DNA from: Mytilus galloprovincialis
Taxonomy: Eukaryota > Mollusca > Bivalvia > Mytilida > Mytilidae
Assembly (NCBI RefSeq): GCF_965363235.1
Contig: NC_134851.1
Span: forward strand, 51,154,833-51,218,832
Reading direction: 5' to 3'
Length of the DNA stretch: 64,000 bases
The notes below the pieces were generated by a model that saw nothing but the letters and a program-made list of their open reading frames with translations, was not told where the DNA came from and searched no databases. Position numbers and translations under genes: made by a program. This document shows positions 1 to 10,898 of the stretch, in pieces; within the stretch, counting starts at the first letter, position 1, and each line of letters starts with the position of its first letter.

Positions 1-8
1 TTACATTA

Positions 9-293
9 TTGCTAGGAAATGATCTAGTTAGGAACAAAGTGGTTGCTGAACCCATTGTTACCAGTGAACCGGTGGTGGATGTTAAATTACCTGAAGATGA
101 TGCTGAATTGTATCCAGATTGTGTTGTCACTATGGCGATGGCTAGAAAACAACAAGATGAAGATTTGCAAGAAAACCAGTTTGATTACATGGACCTTTCT
201 GACACTTTCCTAGCCGACATTGAAGGTCCTGGTAGGTCAGAAAAGGCCATAATAAGACCACCTAATGTTAACAAGAATGTAATTATGCCATGA
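9..293 (+). pseudogene. GMR1-like retrotransposon pol: end of protease region and linker
   Basis: An open frame that begins before the window edge or at a non-ATG codon. It reads LGNDL followed by an acidic linker with CVVTMAMARKQ and a DTFL motif. I know this arrangement from the protease-to-integrase linker of Ty3/gypsy-type elements, where GNDL sits just after the aspartic protease. The catalytic protease residues would lie upstream, outside the window. The frame stops at 293; the linker continues at about 335-484 in another frame, so the copy is frame-shifted and not functional. It is continuous with the integrase that follows. Family assignment is fairly sure; the exact domain boundary is inferred. 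Confidence 0.6.
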
Positions 294-334
294 CCAGACG
301 TAAACAGCCATTCATTAAACAAAAAGAACCTTTC

Positions 335-1199
335 CGAAGATCAAAATAAAGACCCTGAAGTTCTTCAGCTCCGCAAGAGGGCTCAACAACAGGAGGAAGC
401 AGACAAGGTGGCTGAATGCTATTTCCATCAGGACGGCATTTTAATGAGGAAGTGGATGCCTCCTGATGCGACCCCAGAGGAGGAATGGAGTATACCAAGT
501 GGTGCCCAAAGTTTATAGGCAAGAAATTATTGGTCTTGCCCATGACATCCCCTTGGCTGGACACTTAGGTATTAAGAAGACTTGCCTTAAGATATTGCAG
601 CATTTCTACTGGCCCAGACTTCGAAATGATGTCGCAGAATACTGCAAATCATGCCATATATGCCAGGTTGTTGGTAAGCCTAACCAGAAAATACCACCAG
701 CACCACTTCTGCCTATTCCAGCCTTTGACGAACCTTTCAGTAAAGTTCTAATTGACTGCGTTGGAAATGCGTATTTATTGACAATCATGTGTACATCCAC
801 TCGCTTTACTGAGGCTATTCCGCTAAGAAATATCAAGACAACTACTATTGTCAAAACACTTATCAAATTTTCCACATTAATAGGACCTCCTAAGTCTATA
901 CAGTCCGACCAGGGATCAAACTTCATGTCAGGTTTATTTCAGCAAGTCGTGTACCAGTTAGTGATTGCTCAGTACAGATCAAGGGCTTACCATCCAGAAT
1001 CTCAAAGTGCCTTAGAACGTTTTCATCAAACATTGAAGAACATGATTAGAACTTTTTGTCTTCAATTTGACAGAGACTGGGATGATGGAGTTCACTTTCT
1101 ACTTTTTGCAGTCCGAGAGGCTGTTCAAGAATCCCTTGGATTAAGTCCTTTTGAGTTGGTATTTGGCCATACTGTAAGGGGGCCGTTAAAATTGATTAA
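335..1199 (+). pseudogene. Retrotransposon integrase (zinc finger and catalytic core), broken
   Basis: Integrase of a Ty3/gypsy-type element. Residues from 335-484 (LMRKW, DATPEEEW) are in one frame; the rest (466-1199) is in the next, so there is a frameshift near 485. An HHCC zinc finger is visible (HDIPLAGH, then CKSCHIC). The rve core has the first Asp in LIDCVG, the second in SDQGSNF and the Glu in SALERFHQ, so the DDE triad is present. About nine residues that normally follow LIDCVG seem to be missing before AYLLTIM. The frame reads PLKLIK and is then cut by the element at 1200-4129; it resumes as EKWKNLN at 4134. Strong family call; dead copy. Confidence 0.85.
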
Positions 1200-1217
1200 G
1201 GCGAAGTGTACGTAATT
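1200..1217 (+). repeat. Left terminal inverted repeat of the TTAA element
   Basis: 18 bp, identical to the reverse complement of 4112-4129, immediately after TTAA at 1196-1199. Confidence 0.9.
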
Positions 1218-1665
1218 AAACTACACAATGGATTTTTTTGAAATTTTACATGTAGATTCTACTTGTAAAAATAAATCGGAAAAAAAAATAAAAAAAGGGG
1301 GTAACCGTTTTCGTTTTTGAGATACGAGCTGTTGAAGTTAACAGCATCATACACCAAAATTACAAAGGATATATAGGGAAAATCGTGAAATTCGGCAGGA
1401 ATTGTTACATTTCCAAGATTTTCTATTATATTAGACAATCGATTTTTTTTTAAATTTATGAAACGATTCTAAAATGTCTGAGGAATCGATTGGTGCAAAG
1501 AAAGTCCTTAGCAACCGTGCTACTTTTCAAGCTATACCCTGTTAAAGTTGAATTTTGCGTGTAAAAAAACAAAAAACAACGACAACGTTATTGACGTCGT
1601 TGCAACAGTTACGACGCTTCATATAGTTCTATACTTGTATGAAATATATACCGTTTTGTTGGAGT

Positions 1666-2266
1666 TCATGTTGCTCGGTCTTTAGTTCTTTCTGTTACGT
1701 TTTGTGTACTATTGTATTGTATTTGTCTATTATATTCGGGTGCATGCGGAGATCGCCAAGCTAGAAAACGGTTGACATTTTCTTCATTATGAACTAGAAC
1801 TATTTTCGACCTTGGTGCCTTATTTTTGTTAAAATCTAAACACTGCGACGTGTTTTCAAAATCTTTGTTCCCATAAAACTTCATTTCATCAAGGTCTCTT
1901 CTCAGAATATCAGCCATCTGTCTGGCACAGGATAACAAATCAATATTTAAGTAAATTTAAGTTGTGTGGTAATTCTTAGTACATTTGGGTAAATTAATCT
2001 TGTCTTTGTGCCGCACAATCATCTCTATAATTCAACACATCCCTGAGCCACGACATTATACATTTTATGCATTGCATGATCTTCTTTTTATCACAACCCA
2101 GACCGGCTAGTAATCGTTGTATAACTTTACACGTCTGAAGACGAATATTTGCGTGAAACATTTTTGTATGATTTTTATTTCTGGAAATCAATCTGAAATC
2201 TACAACAGTCCTTTTCCGAAAGTCGGGCTGGACCTTTACTTTTATGTGCATTCGAGATTTACACAA
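1666..2266 (-). other. Two unidentified minus-strand open frames inside the TTAA element
   Basis: Open frames of 90 codons at 1994-2266 (Lys/Arg-rich, with CDKKKIMQCIKCIMSW) and 1666-1938 (with MADILRRDLDEM). A possible splice acceptor (CCTGTGCCAG) lies at the start of the second. I recognise neither. They could be exons of one cargo gene, remnants of a transposase, or chance open frames. No function is proposed. Confidence 0.2.
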
Positions 2267-2924
2267 ATTGTAACCCGAATAATTCAGTCGTATTATTCAG
2301 CTGATGTACGAATGCTACATTTCTCGTGTGGGAGAAAATCGGACACGGAAAGGGCTTGAATTATTCGAGTTACTCAAATTGAAACTCGGGAATATATTTC
2401 TAACTGTTCGGAATTCGCGGAAACAAATGATTGTTTTTCGCATTACGGTATTGAATCAATATGAGTCAGAGATACCAATTATTTCTTTTAACAAATTCGA
2501 ATACCAGTCAGTTTATAGGACCTCAGTTTGAAATAGGGGCGGCAATCCATTCATTTTATCCAATCAATTGGAAGGGGGGGACATTGATAGTCAAAAAGCC
2601 TTGAAATATTCGATAAAAACGTTGAATGTAAATTATATGAACTCCAAAGTCTCATATTATAAGACTAGTAAACCACAGTCTTCTCAATTCTTGTATGATC
2701 ATGAACTAGGTGAAAACCTAGAGCTAACCGAGTGCGAGATCCTCATGGATAATCATCGAGGTCGTTGCAGTAAACTTGGGTTAAATTTAAAAAAAAATCT
2801 AAATGTAATAGTCTGAACACATTTCACCTCTCATTTCACTAAATATTAAATTGCAGTTACAAGTATCACAAAACTTCCCTGACCTCTTTTCTTTAACTAT
2901 AATAGAGGGAGGAGGGAAGGAGGG

Positions 2925-3070
2925 ATCCAGATCCCGAAATCCCGGGCTTAAAAACACGAAATTCCGAGGTCCCGAACTTGAAAAAAAATTAAATCCCGAA
3001 AGGGTCAATTCCGAAATCCCGAGCTTAAAACACTCGATCCCGGAGTTTCGATAAAGGTCCTACCCTCCCC
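2925..3070 (+). repeat. CCCGAAATCCCG dispersed repeat, copy 1
   Basis: A short GC-richer element made of repeated TCCCGA blocks (GATCCCGAAATCCCGGGC, then CTTAAAA, then further blocks). It starts after a GGAGGGA stretch and ends in ACCCTCCCC, giving short inverted ends. Other copies are at 7935-8105 and 35955-36140. This one sits inside the TTAA element. Confidence 0.75.
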
Positions 3071-4111
3071 TCTCCCCCCGTAATTCTATATTCTATTCAT
3101 TCATAATCTTGAATTGAGATTTGATACTTCAAAATTACATTCTCTAATTTTGAATGCTGCACACAGGCACAATAAAAGATATCTCTTCGAAATTGGAATT
3201 TGTGAAAGAAGAAATGACATGTTATATTTTATCTAAATGTGTACTTTCAATTTCAATATGGTTCTAAATTTAGATTTAGTTTTCCCATAAATTGCGGACG
3301 GAATAGAAGACACCCTGTTTATTTTCTGCACATGTAGAAAAAGTTGAAAACTGGGAGTTGAATGAAATAATTTTTACTTATTTTAAGATAAATGTTAGAG
3401 TGAGACAATTTTTAAGTTACTGAGTAATTTTTGGGGCATAATTTGTTTATTTTTTGTTTGTTTTCCGTCTTTGTTCTTCCTACTTGTAAGTGTTGCACTA
3501 GTGGTCAAATTATTCTCTTGGTATCGTCTGATATCTTATATGAATATAAATCATGTCCTTAAATTTTCAATTGCACAAAATACGAACATTTCAACGTCTT
3601 TTTAATTAAACAATTAAATTCACACGTCTTTCATTAATTATTTGTAACCTATTTTAAAACTTTACGTTGAGTACTGTGTTTTTCGTTCAAGACTACGGCT
3701 TTTTAAATCGATATTGTTGGGTCAATTCAGGTTTTATTTTAATTAATTTGATATTAATAGAAGAAAAAATGTTACATGTTTATTTGTTTATAATTTTGTT
3801 GTGAGGCGTTTTTTTCTTTCTGATGATATCATAAACACGAAATGCCTTCTCCTACGCGTCTAAAACCAAAAAAAAAAAACAGTGTTTTTAAGTCAGACTG
3901 CACACAGAACAACGTACAGACGGCTGTGATTTCTAGTTGGAGTTATTTAGATAATTTCTATGAGGTTTAAGACAGCACAGGCGTGCTTGTTGGATTCATT
4001 ATAGACCGCAGAAAGTAGTTTCTCTTTCGTGCGTCCTTTCTTGGAGTAAGGGAGATAACTTGCGTAACTAACGACGAACGTTTTTAATCCCGTATTCCGC
4101 TAGAGGCGTGC

Positions 4112-4129
4112 AATTACGTACACTTCGCC
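4112..4129 (-). repeat. Right terminal inverted repeat of the TTAA element
   Basis: Reverse complement of 1200-1217 without mismatch, followed directly by TTAA at 4130-4133. Confidence 0.9.
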
Positions 4130-4133
4130 TTAA

Positions 4134-4490
4134 GGAAAAGTGGAAAAACTTGAATCTTTTATACTATGTATCTAGATTTGAAGAAAGATTGTATACTGCT
4201 TGTCAAATTGCTCAGAAAAACTTACAAAATGTACAGAACAAGATGAAAATATGGTATGATAAAGATGCAAGGGACAGATTTTTTGAGCCTGGTGATAGGG
4301 TACTTGTATTTTTGCCAGTCCCTGGACATCCTTTACAGGCTAAATATTGTGGTCCTTATACAATAGGAGTAAAATCAATGATTTGAATTATATTGTAAAA
4401 ACTCCAGGTCGGCGCAAACAAAACAGAGTGTGTCATATTAATATGTTAAAACCATATTTTGAGCGTACTAATGAATGTGAGAGTAAACCA
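4134..4490 (+). pseudogene. Retrotransposon integrase C-terminus with GPY/F domain
   Basis: Continuation of the integrase after the TTAA insertion. It reads EKWKNLN, a helical stretch (NVQNKMKIWYDKDAR), FEPGDRVLVFLPVPGHPLQAKY, then CGPYTI, which is the GPY/F module of Ty3/gypsy integrases. A frameshift near 4365 moves the reading to NDLNYIVKTPGRRKQNR and HINMLKPYFER, and a stop follows near 4495. The RT begins about 100 bp downstream, so integrase precedes RT in this element. Confidence 0.8.
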
Positions 4491-4593
4491 GTTTAGGCAT
4501 GGTTAAATTTGAGAACAATCATGACAAACCAGATGTAATTGAACCACCTTTTACTTTTAAAACTAGGGAAGAGACAGTTAGATTGAAAAATTC

Positions 4594-5229
4594 GAAAATT
4601 TAGACTTAAAACTTGCACATCTGTCTTTTGATCGTAGAGAAGAAATAAAAACTTTGGTATTTTCTTTTAAAAATCTTTTTCAAGATGTGCCAATCAAAAC
4701 CACTGCTGTTTGTCATGATGTTGATATAGGAGATGCTTCTCCAATTAGGCAACATCCTTACCGGCTCAATCCACTCAAACTTGAAGCTATGAGAAAAGAA
4801 ATTAAATATATACTTGACAATGATATTATTGAGCCGAGTAGCAGTGAATGGAGCTCTCCTTGTCTCCTTGTGCCAAAACCAGATAAAAACTTTCGTTTCG
4901 TGACTGATTTCAGAAAAGTAAATCCAGTCTCAAAATCTGATTCCTATCCGATTCCAAGGATAGACGATTGTATTGACAACATTGGTCAAGCAAAATTTGT
5001 GAGCAAATTTGATTTGTTGAAAGGTTATTGGCAAGTTCCATTGACACAGAGAGCTCGTGAAATATCAGATTTTGTTACACCAGATGGCTTATTTCAATAT
5101 ACTGTAATACCATTTGGCATGAAAAGTGCACCAGCTACATTTCAAAGAATGATCAATAATGTTATAAAAGATTTAAACTGTTGTTATGCTTATATTTATG
5201 ATCTAATTGTATGTAGTGATAATAATTGA
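4594..5229 (+). pseudogene. Retrotransposon reverse transcriptase, truncated and catalytically altered
   Basis: Open frame whose recognisable part starts upstream of 4654 (LAHLSFDRREEIKTL). Ty3/gypsy RT motifs in order: HPYRLNPLK, EWSSPCLLVPKPD, FRFVTDFRKVN, FDLLKGYWQVPL (first catalytic Asp present), PFGMKSAPATFQRM, then AYIYDLI where the family has YxDD. One of the two motif C aspartates is therefore Tyr. The frame ends a few codons later as it runs into the 35-bp minisatellite; the thumb, connection and RNase H are absent. Dead RT fragment, high confidence in family. Confidence 0.85.
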
Positions 5230-5775
5230 TGATAAATGTCTATATTACTACATGTAATGATTGACGGGAAGTGTCTATATAACTACATGTAATGATTGAC
5301 GGGGAGTGTCTAAATTACTACATGTAATGATCGACGGGGAGTGTCTATATTACTACATGTAATGAATGACGATGAATGTCTATATCACTACGTGTAATGA
5401 TTGACATGGAGTGTCTATATAACTACATGTAATGATTGACGGAGAGTGTCTATATTACTACATGTAATGATTGACGGGGAGTGTCTATATTACTACATGT
5501 AATGATTGACGGGGAGTGTCTAAATTACTACATGTAATGATTGACGATGAATGTCTAATTACTACATGTAATGATTGACGGAGAGTGTCTATATTACTAC
5601 ATCTAATGATTGACGATCAATGTCTATATTACTACATGTAATGATTGACGGGGAGTGTCTATATTACTACATGTAATGATTGACGGGGAGTGTCTTTATT
5701 ACTACATGTAATGATTGACGGGAAGTGTCTATATTATTACGTTTAGTGATCCACAAGCAGACTCTATCTTATCAC
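5228..5775 (+). repeat. 35-bp minisatellite, about 15 units
   Basis: Tandem units of TGTCTATATTACTACATGTA followed by ATGATTGACGGGGAG; successive CATGTAATGA blocks are 35 bp apart (for example 5461 and 5496). Units differ at a few positions (GGGGAG/GGAGAG/GATGAA), and the last ones (5730-5790) are more diverged. The array begins exactly where the retrotransposon RT is cut off. Confidence 0.9.
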
Positions 5776-5789
5776 ATGTAATGATTGAA

Positions 5790-7430
5790 TGAACTAATCG
5801 TAAAGAAATATGAATTACGTTTTCAGGGTCTTCAAGATTAGCTACTGTCCTAGTGCTATATCAATTCATAAAGGTTTACAAACTTATTGTGTGAAAAAAA
5901 AAAAAATAATCCAAGACTATTTATAAATGATCACTGTAAAACACTAAGTGTATCTATCAAAATAGTACTGAAAAGGAAATATGTTTTTAGAACTTAGCAT
6001 AATCAGACATAATCAGAAAAAAAGCTTCCGTCGAAATTTCATAAAATTATATTAAGGTATTTCAGGTGTTACAAACTTCATCACTCCAACCCCACACTGC
6101 ATCTACTCAGTTAATTTATCAGTAAAATATGGAAAATGAAAATACATATTTTAAAAATTTTGCTCTGGATACTTTATTTTAGTTATGAATAAGCTTCTGT
6201 CCAAATTTCATTTAATCGTATGAAGGTTTGATACAGTTTTTGATTTATAATAAAAACTTTAACCACAGACTGAACCCAAATTTTGACACCGCCGACGACG
6301 ACAGTATCAAGGAATGCTATGTCTCGATTTCGAGAAATAATTTTCGCAGGCTCGAAAAAAATTGTGTCGTTTTTAAAAAAAAACAAGGCAGTTACGAATT
6401 ATCCTAAAAATGAATTCCTTGTATACATATAGGTTTAGTCATTTGCCGAGAACTTTGACAGAAAAATGTTAGTTTCTACATAATTATCATGATAACGATA
6501 GTTTTTCTGCTTCAAGATTACTTCTGCATTTGTTGACTGATAAGTTGCATGAGTTGTATTAATAAAATATAGATCTGAAATGAAAGCATTCTTCTCAGGT
6601 TTGTAATATATTAGATTTGTACAAATTATGCATAGTAGAAAGAGTATGCTTTCATCAAAATTCAAGAGATGTTGAAACAATTTCAGACTTTCAGATATAA
6701 AGTAGTGATGCAATAGTCATACAATAATGTCTATCAATTCAGTTCTAAACTTTTAGGTGATTATTTTTGGATAATTTATTGAGATGCAGTCTCAACCTCG
6801 TCAATAGTTAGGTTAGCTACAATGTTATTTCTAATGTTTAAAAGCAACATAATCCCTTAAAACTCATAAATTAGAAAACTAAAATAAACTGGAATCATCA
6901 TATTCTAAACAAATTGTGAATATGCTGCAATAAAACAATTTCCAATGCAAATTTATTTACAGACATAGTATTGCTTCAGTAAATATAACTTGTTTCAGTG
7001 CTAGTTGGATCTAATCGGTTCATCTTTTAAACAAATAATTTAACCTCTGTGTGATTGCTGTCAGATATGATGTAATGTAGTTGCCAATTTGTTTAGTATT
7101 TAAAGTGTCACTGCTATACAACTTGACATATTTTAACTTTAAACAACAAATATGTTATTCGGGTCATTGAATGAGTGGAAATTTGTAAAAAAAAAAAAGA
7201 ATTGCCATGTGTTGAATATTTGAAAAGTTAAAAATGTGTAAGCTTATAAATTTAAAACAAGTGTTTACACAGACAGTATTCCTCTCATTAAAAATGCAGG
7301 TTAATGATACAAACACAATCAAGAGCTCAATCACAAAATAAAGAGTTAATTTGTTATTCTTATCATTTTCTACAGGGACTAAAACAAGAGCACCACACCA
7401 TTCAGTAAAGCTTTTAATATATAAAAACAA
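5790..7430. other. No gene seen
   Basis: AT-rich intergenic sequence. Apart from the repeat unit at 6182-6378, the short open frames here have no recognisable domains and look like chance. Confidence 0.6.
6182..6378 (+). repeat. Diverged unit of the 190-bp AAGCTTCTGTCC dispersed repeat
   Basis: Carries the family's landmarks in order: AAGCTTCTGTCCAAAT, AAAACTTTAACCACAGA, a GCCGACGACGAC block and ATGCTATGTCTCG, ending near GGCTCGAAAAAA. Better preserved arrays are at 51730-52260 and 62080-62870. Confidence 0.65.
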
Positions 7431-7439
7431 ACAATGCCT

Positions 7440-7600
7440 TCGAATATTATTAATCTAGAGCATGCTATGCTATGCATACAACTTTCCAGGTACACAGGTG
7501 TTTCTGTACTCAGAATATATTTTGAGGTGATAAATTATCCCTATAGGCAGAGGGTTCACATTAACTTTAATACAACTAGAACACACCCGCGAAATCTCGG
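7440..7600 (+). repeat. Dispersed repeat related to 10,790-10,920
   Basis: Shares GAGCATGCTATGC, an AACTTTCCAG / ACACA / TGTCTGTACT order and GAGGTGATAAA with the second copy (GGGCATGCTATGCC, AACTTTTCCAG, TCTGTACTTTGAG, GTGGTGAAAA). It is about 150 bp, in the same orientation. Confidence 0.55.
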
Positions 7601-7934
7601 GCATATACAGCTTGTGAACTGTTGTAGGATGATTTTTTGTAGAATAATTCAATTATTTTCGTGTTTCTGGCCTCAGACCACAATTATTCTTCTCCTTTGC
7701 TACAATGCATCTTCTTGTAAAAGTCAAATTAAATCAAAAAATTTTCATATCTTCAAACATGAAATAAATGTAATTGCTTATATAATGACCATTGTTAGTG
7801 TAATAAAATATGCTTTCAGGACAATCCATCAGTGCTTTTTCTTTTGAGAGCCTTATTAACATGCCAATGGTAGGATATGAATCTGGTATAAATGACTAAG
7901 ATCAACTAAGGCTTATGTGAGGGGTGGTCGGAGG

Positions 7935-8105
7935 GGTCCCGATCCCGAAATCCCGGGCTTAAAAACATGAAATCCCGAGATGCAGAATTTAAAGAAATTC
8001 ATATTCCGAAATCCCGAAATCGAAAAATATATTCCCGGATCCCGTAAAGTCAATCCAAAAATCCGGAGCTTAAAAACACCCGATCCCGACGTCCTGAAAA
8101 TGTCC
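7935..8105 (+). repeat. CCCGAAATCCCG dispersed repeat, copy 2
   Basis: Same block order as the copy at 2925-3070. It starts GAGGGGTCCCGATCCCG and ends GTCCAGCCTCCC, so the short inverted ends are visible. Confidence 0.75.
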
Positions 8106-8220
8106 AGCCTCCCTCTTATCTCTACCCTACTTTCATTTTTGCCAAATCACTACTTTCACTTTCAACAATAATTTTTTAATGCCCAATTTATAGGCATTAT
8201 GTTTTCTAGTCTATACATCC

Positions 8221-8246
8221 GTGCGTTCGTTCGTTCGTTCATCCGT
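8221..8246 (+). repeat. Short (CGTT)n microsatellite
   Basis: Imperfect tetranucleotide run GTGCGTTCGTTCGTTCGTTC and following bases; five to six units. Confidence 0.7.
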
Positions 8247-8249
8247 TCG

Positions 8250-10490
8250 TCTGTCCCGCTTCAGGTTAAAGTTTTTGGTCGAGGGAGTTTTTGATGAAGT
8301 TGAAGTCCAACCAACTCGAAACTCAGTAAATATAGTTGCCGATGTGGCATCCGTGTACTATGGACACATTCTTGTTTCCACATGTTTTACTTATTCTAAT
8401 ATATATGCAACTGCTATGACCCACTAAATAGTAAACATTTCTCATAGAGTCTATATATATTAAAGTAGTACAGTCGGAAAGCTGACACCGGTTTAACCCC
8501 ATTTCTTAAAGCAACAATGGACGTCATGTGATTACCATATATGGGCATTTTTTTTACCAAAAAAAGTAAAGCCCGTTTTTTTTAATTTGCAGTTTTTTGC
8601 ATGAATTATAACTAATTTTTTTTTAAGTGAACATTCTTGAGTATATAAGAAACATATTGATAAACTCAATAATGGATTAAAATAATTTTTCTCTCAAAAT
8701 GTGTCTTCAAAGTCCAGGTGATGACCTAAAAAATTGGTCACAGGAAATTAAAATCGTAATTTTCTTTCTTAGCTTTTCGGGAAGCTATGCTAAATTTGAA
8801 TTATGTTATGTAGAATAACTTGGACTATGATGTGTCAAATTTGTGCTACTTAATACGCTGTAATACGCAAATGTGCCACTTCGATGTGTCGACATTTCTG
8901 ACGATGCGGGGCCGATGGTACTTTACGAGTTACGTCCCTTTGTTTGACATTAACAAACTATAAATATATTAAGCACCATATGCTGTTATTTACATGTGCA
9001 TGTTATTAAAATAATGTTATTAAATATATTTTGATACTAAAGACATGTGCAAAAAATAGAGAAACACATATTTATCACTTTTAAGAACTAAGTTTCAGTG
9101 AAATAGGCCCTACATGTATGTGCCATAATAGAGATACTTATTTTAATATTATCATATTCCAAGACTTAATTTAATATTTATTATTTTGGTAAGTAGTTTT
9201 AGTGCTGTAACTAAATTATTTCAACACAGAAGATTAACATGTTTATATTAAAAGACTTATGAAAATATCTGGTTATTATTACCAATGTTTTTTTCAACTG
9301 ATCGGGCCGAGCTTATGTTTTAATTTGTATAAGGACAGTCTATTTGAAGATGTGTGCGATAAGGTTGATAGCCGTTATAATTATTATTGATTTCTAATCA
9401 CCTATCAGTCTCACCGAACGGATGTACAAAAGAACTGAATTTATAATAGGAGACGAATAACTGGACATTAGATGAGTTTATCCCAAATTCCTGTCAGATG
9501 GATAGGTCTTTAATAAGCGAACCGGTTAAACCCCGCCCAAGCAAGTGAAATAAATCAAGTAATAAGAACTTATGAATTTACAACCAGTTTGAATTTCGCG
9601 ATAACGTGTATATGCAACAGTGCACATATTGGAAATCGTATGTTTATAATCACTTTTAAAAGAATAATTAACATAGAAAAATGATGAAATATATGATGCA
9701 TATAATGAAAACAAATTAACAAGTATGGAAGATAGTTACATTATGGTATAGCGTAATACTGAATTAAGCACTAAAAAATGATACACATTGTAACACCATT
9801 TCATCTAAAAATAATGCACGATAAAAATATATCCACAGGTATTTTAGATTTTGTTGTTGTTTTTTGTATTTAATTGTTATTCTCGCGTAATGTTAGAAAG
9901 GGATCTTTAACAGTCATTGAATTGTTTTACTGTAAACATTACAGTTACTGTAATATATAGATTTCGAAATATGTTAAAGTTGATAATGTGAGACAAATTG
10001 TTCCTCTTCATGTTTGCAGTGTTCTTTGATTTGATTCTTATCTGTTGTTCATTAACGTATAAAACTTGGTATGTATGTATTGCATGGAGTTTATTTGTAG
10101 GTCTTATTTCGTCACTGGTCACCTTACCAAACAATCACTTATATTTGAATCAAAATTCTAAATGAAAGGAGCTGAAAATCAATGGGAAAAAATCAAAACT
10201 TTCAAATCAAGAAAAACCGACAAAACGATGCGAAAAAAAAACGACAAAAAGAAAAACAACAGTCCTTGACACAGTGCATAAAAGACTATAGCTATGTGAA
10301 AAATATTATAATTAACCAATTTAGATTTTGCAAACGCACAAATGATAATACATATATATAGGTCAGTTCCAACGTGTGTAAACGTTAACTTATAGCATCA
10401 ATAAAAAGAAAGTTTATGGCTATTTTTTAGTTTATATTTCTAAACTTTTAATTTGAAAAAAAAAAACAAAATGTATAGCATCTCTTTAAA
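8250..10490. other. No gene seen
   Basis: AT-rich sequence with no open frame over about 75 codons and no recognisable protein motif on either strand. Confidence 0.6.
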
Positions 10491-10495
10491 GTTCT

Positions 10496-10898
10496 TGTGT
10501 ACCCTATGGCTCAAATGGCTGCATTTTCACCTCAAAATTTACTAAAAAGTTGAATTTCGCTTGATATGGTCCACTCAGGTACACAGTTTAAATCACAAAT
10601 TACTGTCAGGTATCTATTGTTCATGTCAATTAATACAGCTCACTTCAATTATAACCTGTGGGGAAGTTCTCAAACCTCTTTCCCAACATAGTTTATTTTT
10701 GGTATCTTCTGGGGGTATGAAAAACAGTTAACTGCAAAATCCTATGAAGATTTTGTTTTTCTAAAACATGAAACATATTTAAAATTTATTTATCTAGGGC
10801 ATGCTATGCCTTTAAACTTTTCCAGATGCACATGTTTGTCTGTACTTTGAGTAAATTTTGTGGTGAAAATGCAGCCATTTTTGCCAAAGGGTCCACAT
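10496..10898. mobile_element. MITE-like element with about 48-bp inverted arms
   Basis: AAATGGCTGCATTTTCACCT (10513 onward) pairs with AGTAAATTTTGTGGTGAAAA and following bases (10850-10881). The match extends outward, TACCCTATGGCTC against GCCAAAGGGTCCA. The arms are about 48 bp with a few mismatches around a 306-bp centre, without coding potential. The right half resembles the repeat at 7440-7600. Confidence 0.65.

Larger units (their letters stand above)
1200..4129. mobile_element. 2,930-bp TTAA-flanked DNA transposon with perfect 18-bp TIRs
   Basis: The left end GGCGAAGTGTACGTAATT (1200-1217) is the exact reverse complement of the right end (4112-4129). Direct TTAA copies flank it at 1196-1199 and 4130-4133. 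Removing the insert and one TTAA restores the integrase reading frame across LIK|EKW, which proves a precise insertion into the retrotransposon. TTAA duplication is characteristic of piggyBac-type transposition, but these termini lack the usual CCY start and no transposase is recognisable, so this is a non-autonomous or unrecognised TTAA element. The interior is AT-rich, carries a CCCGAAATCCCG-type repeat (2925-3070), and has two minus-strand open frames of about 90 codons without known homology. Confidence 0.85.

Noticed and set aside
7434-7847. 137-codon plus-strand open frame
   Set aside because: Starts in a dispersed repeat shared with 10,790 and shows no domain or splice context.
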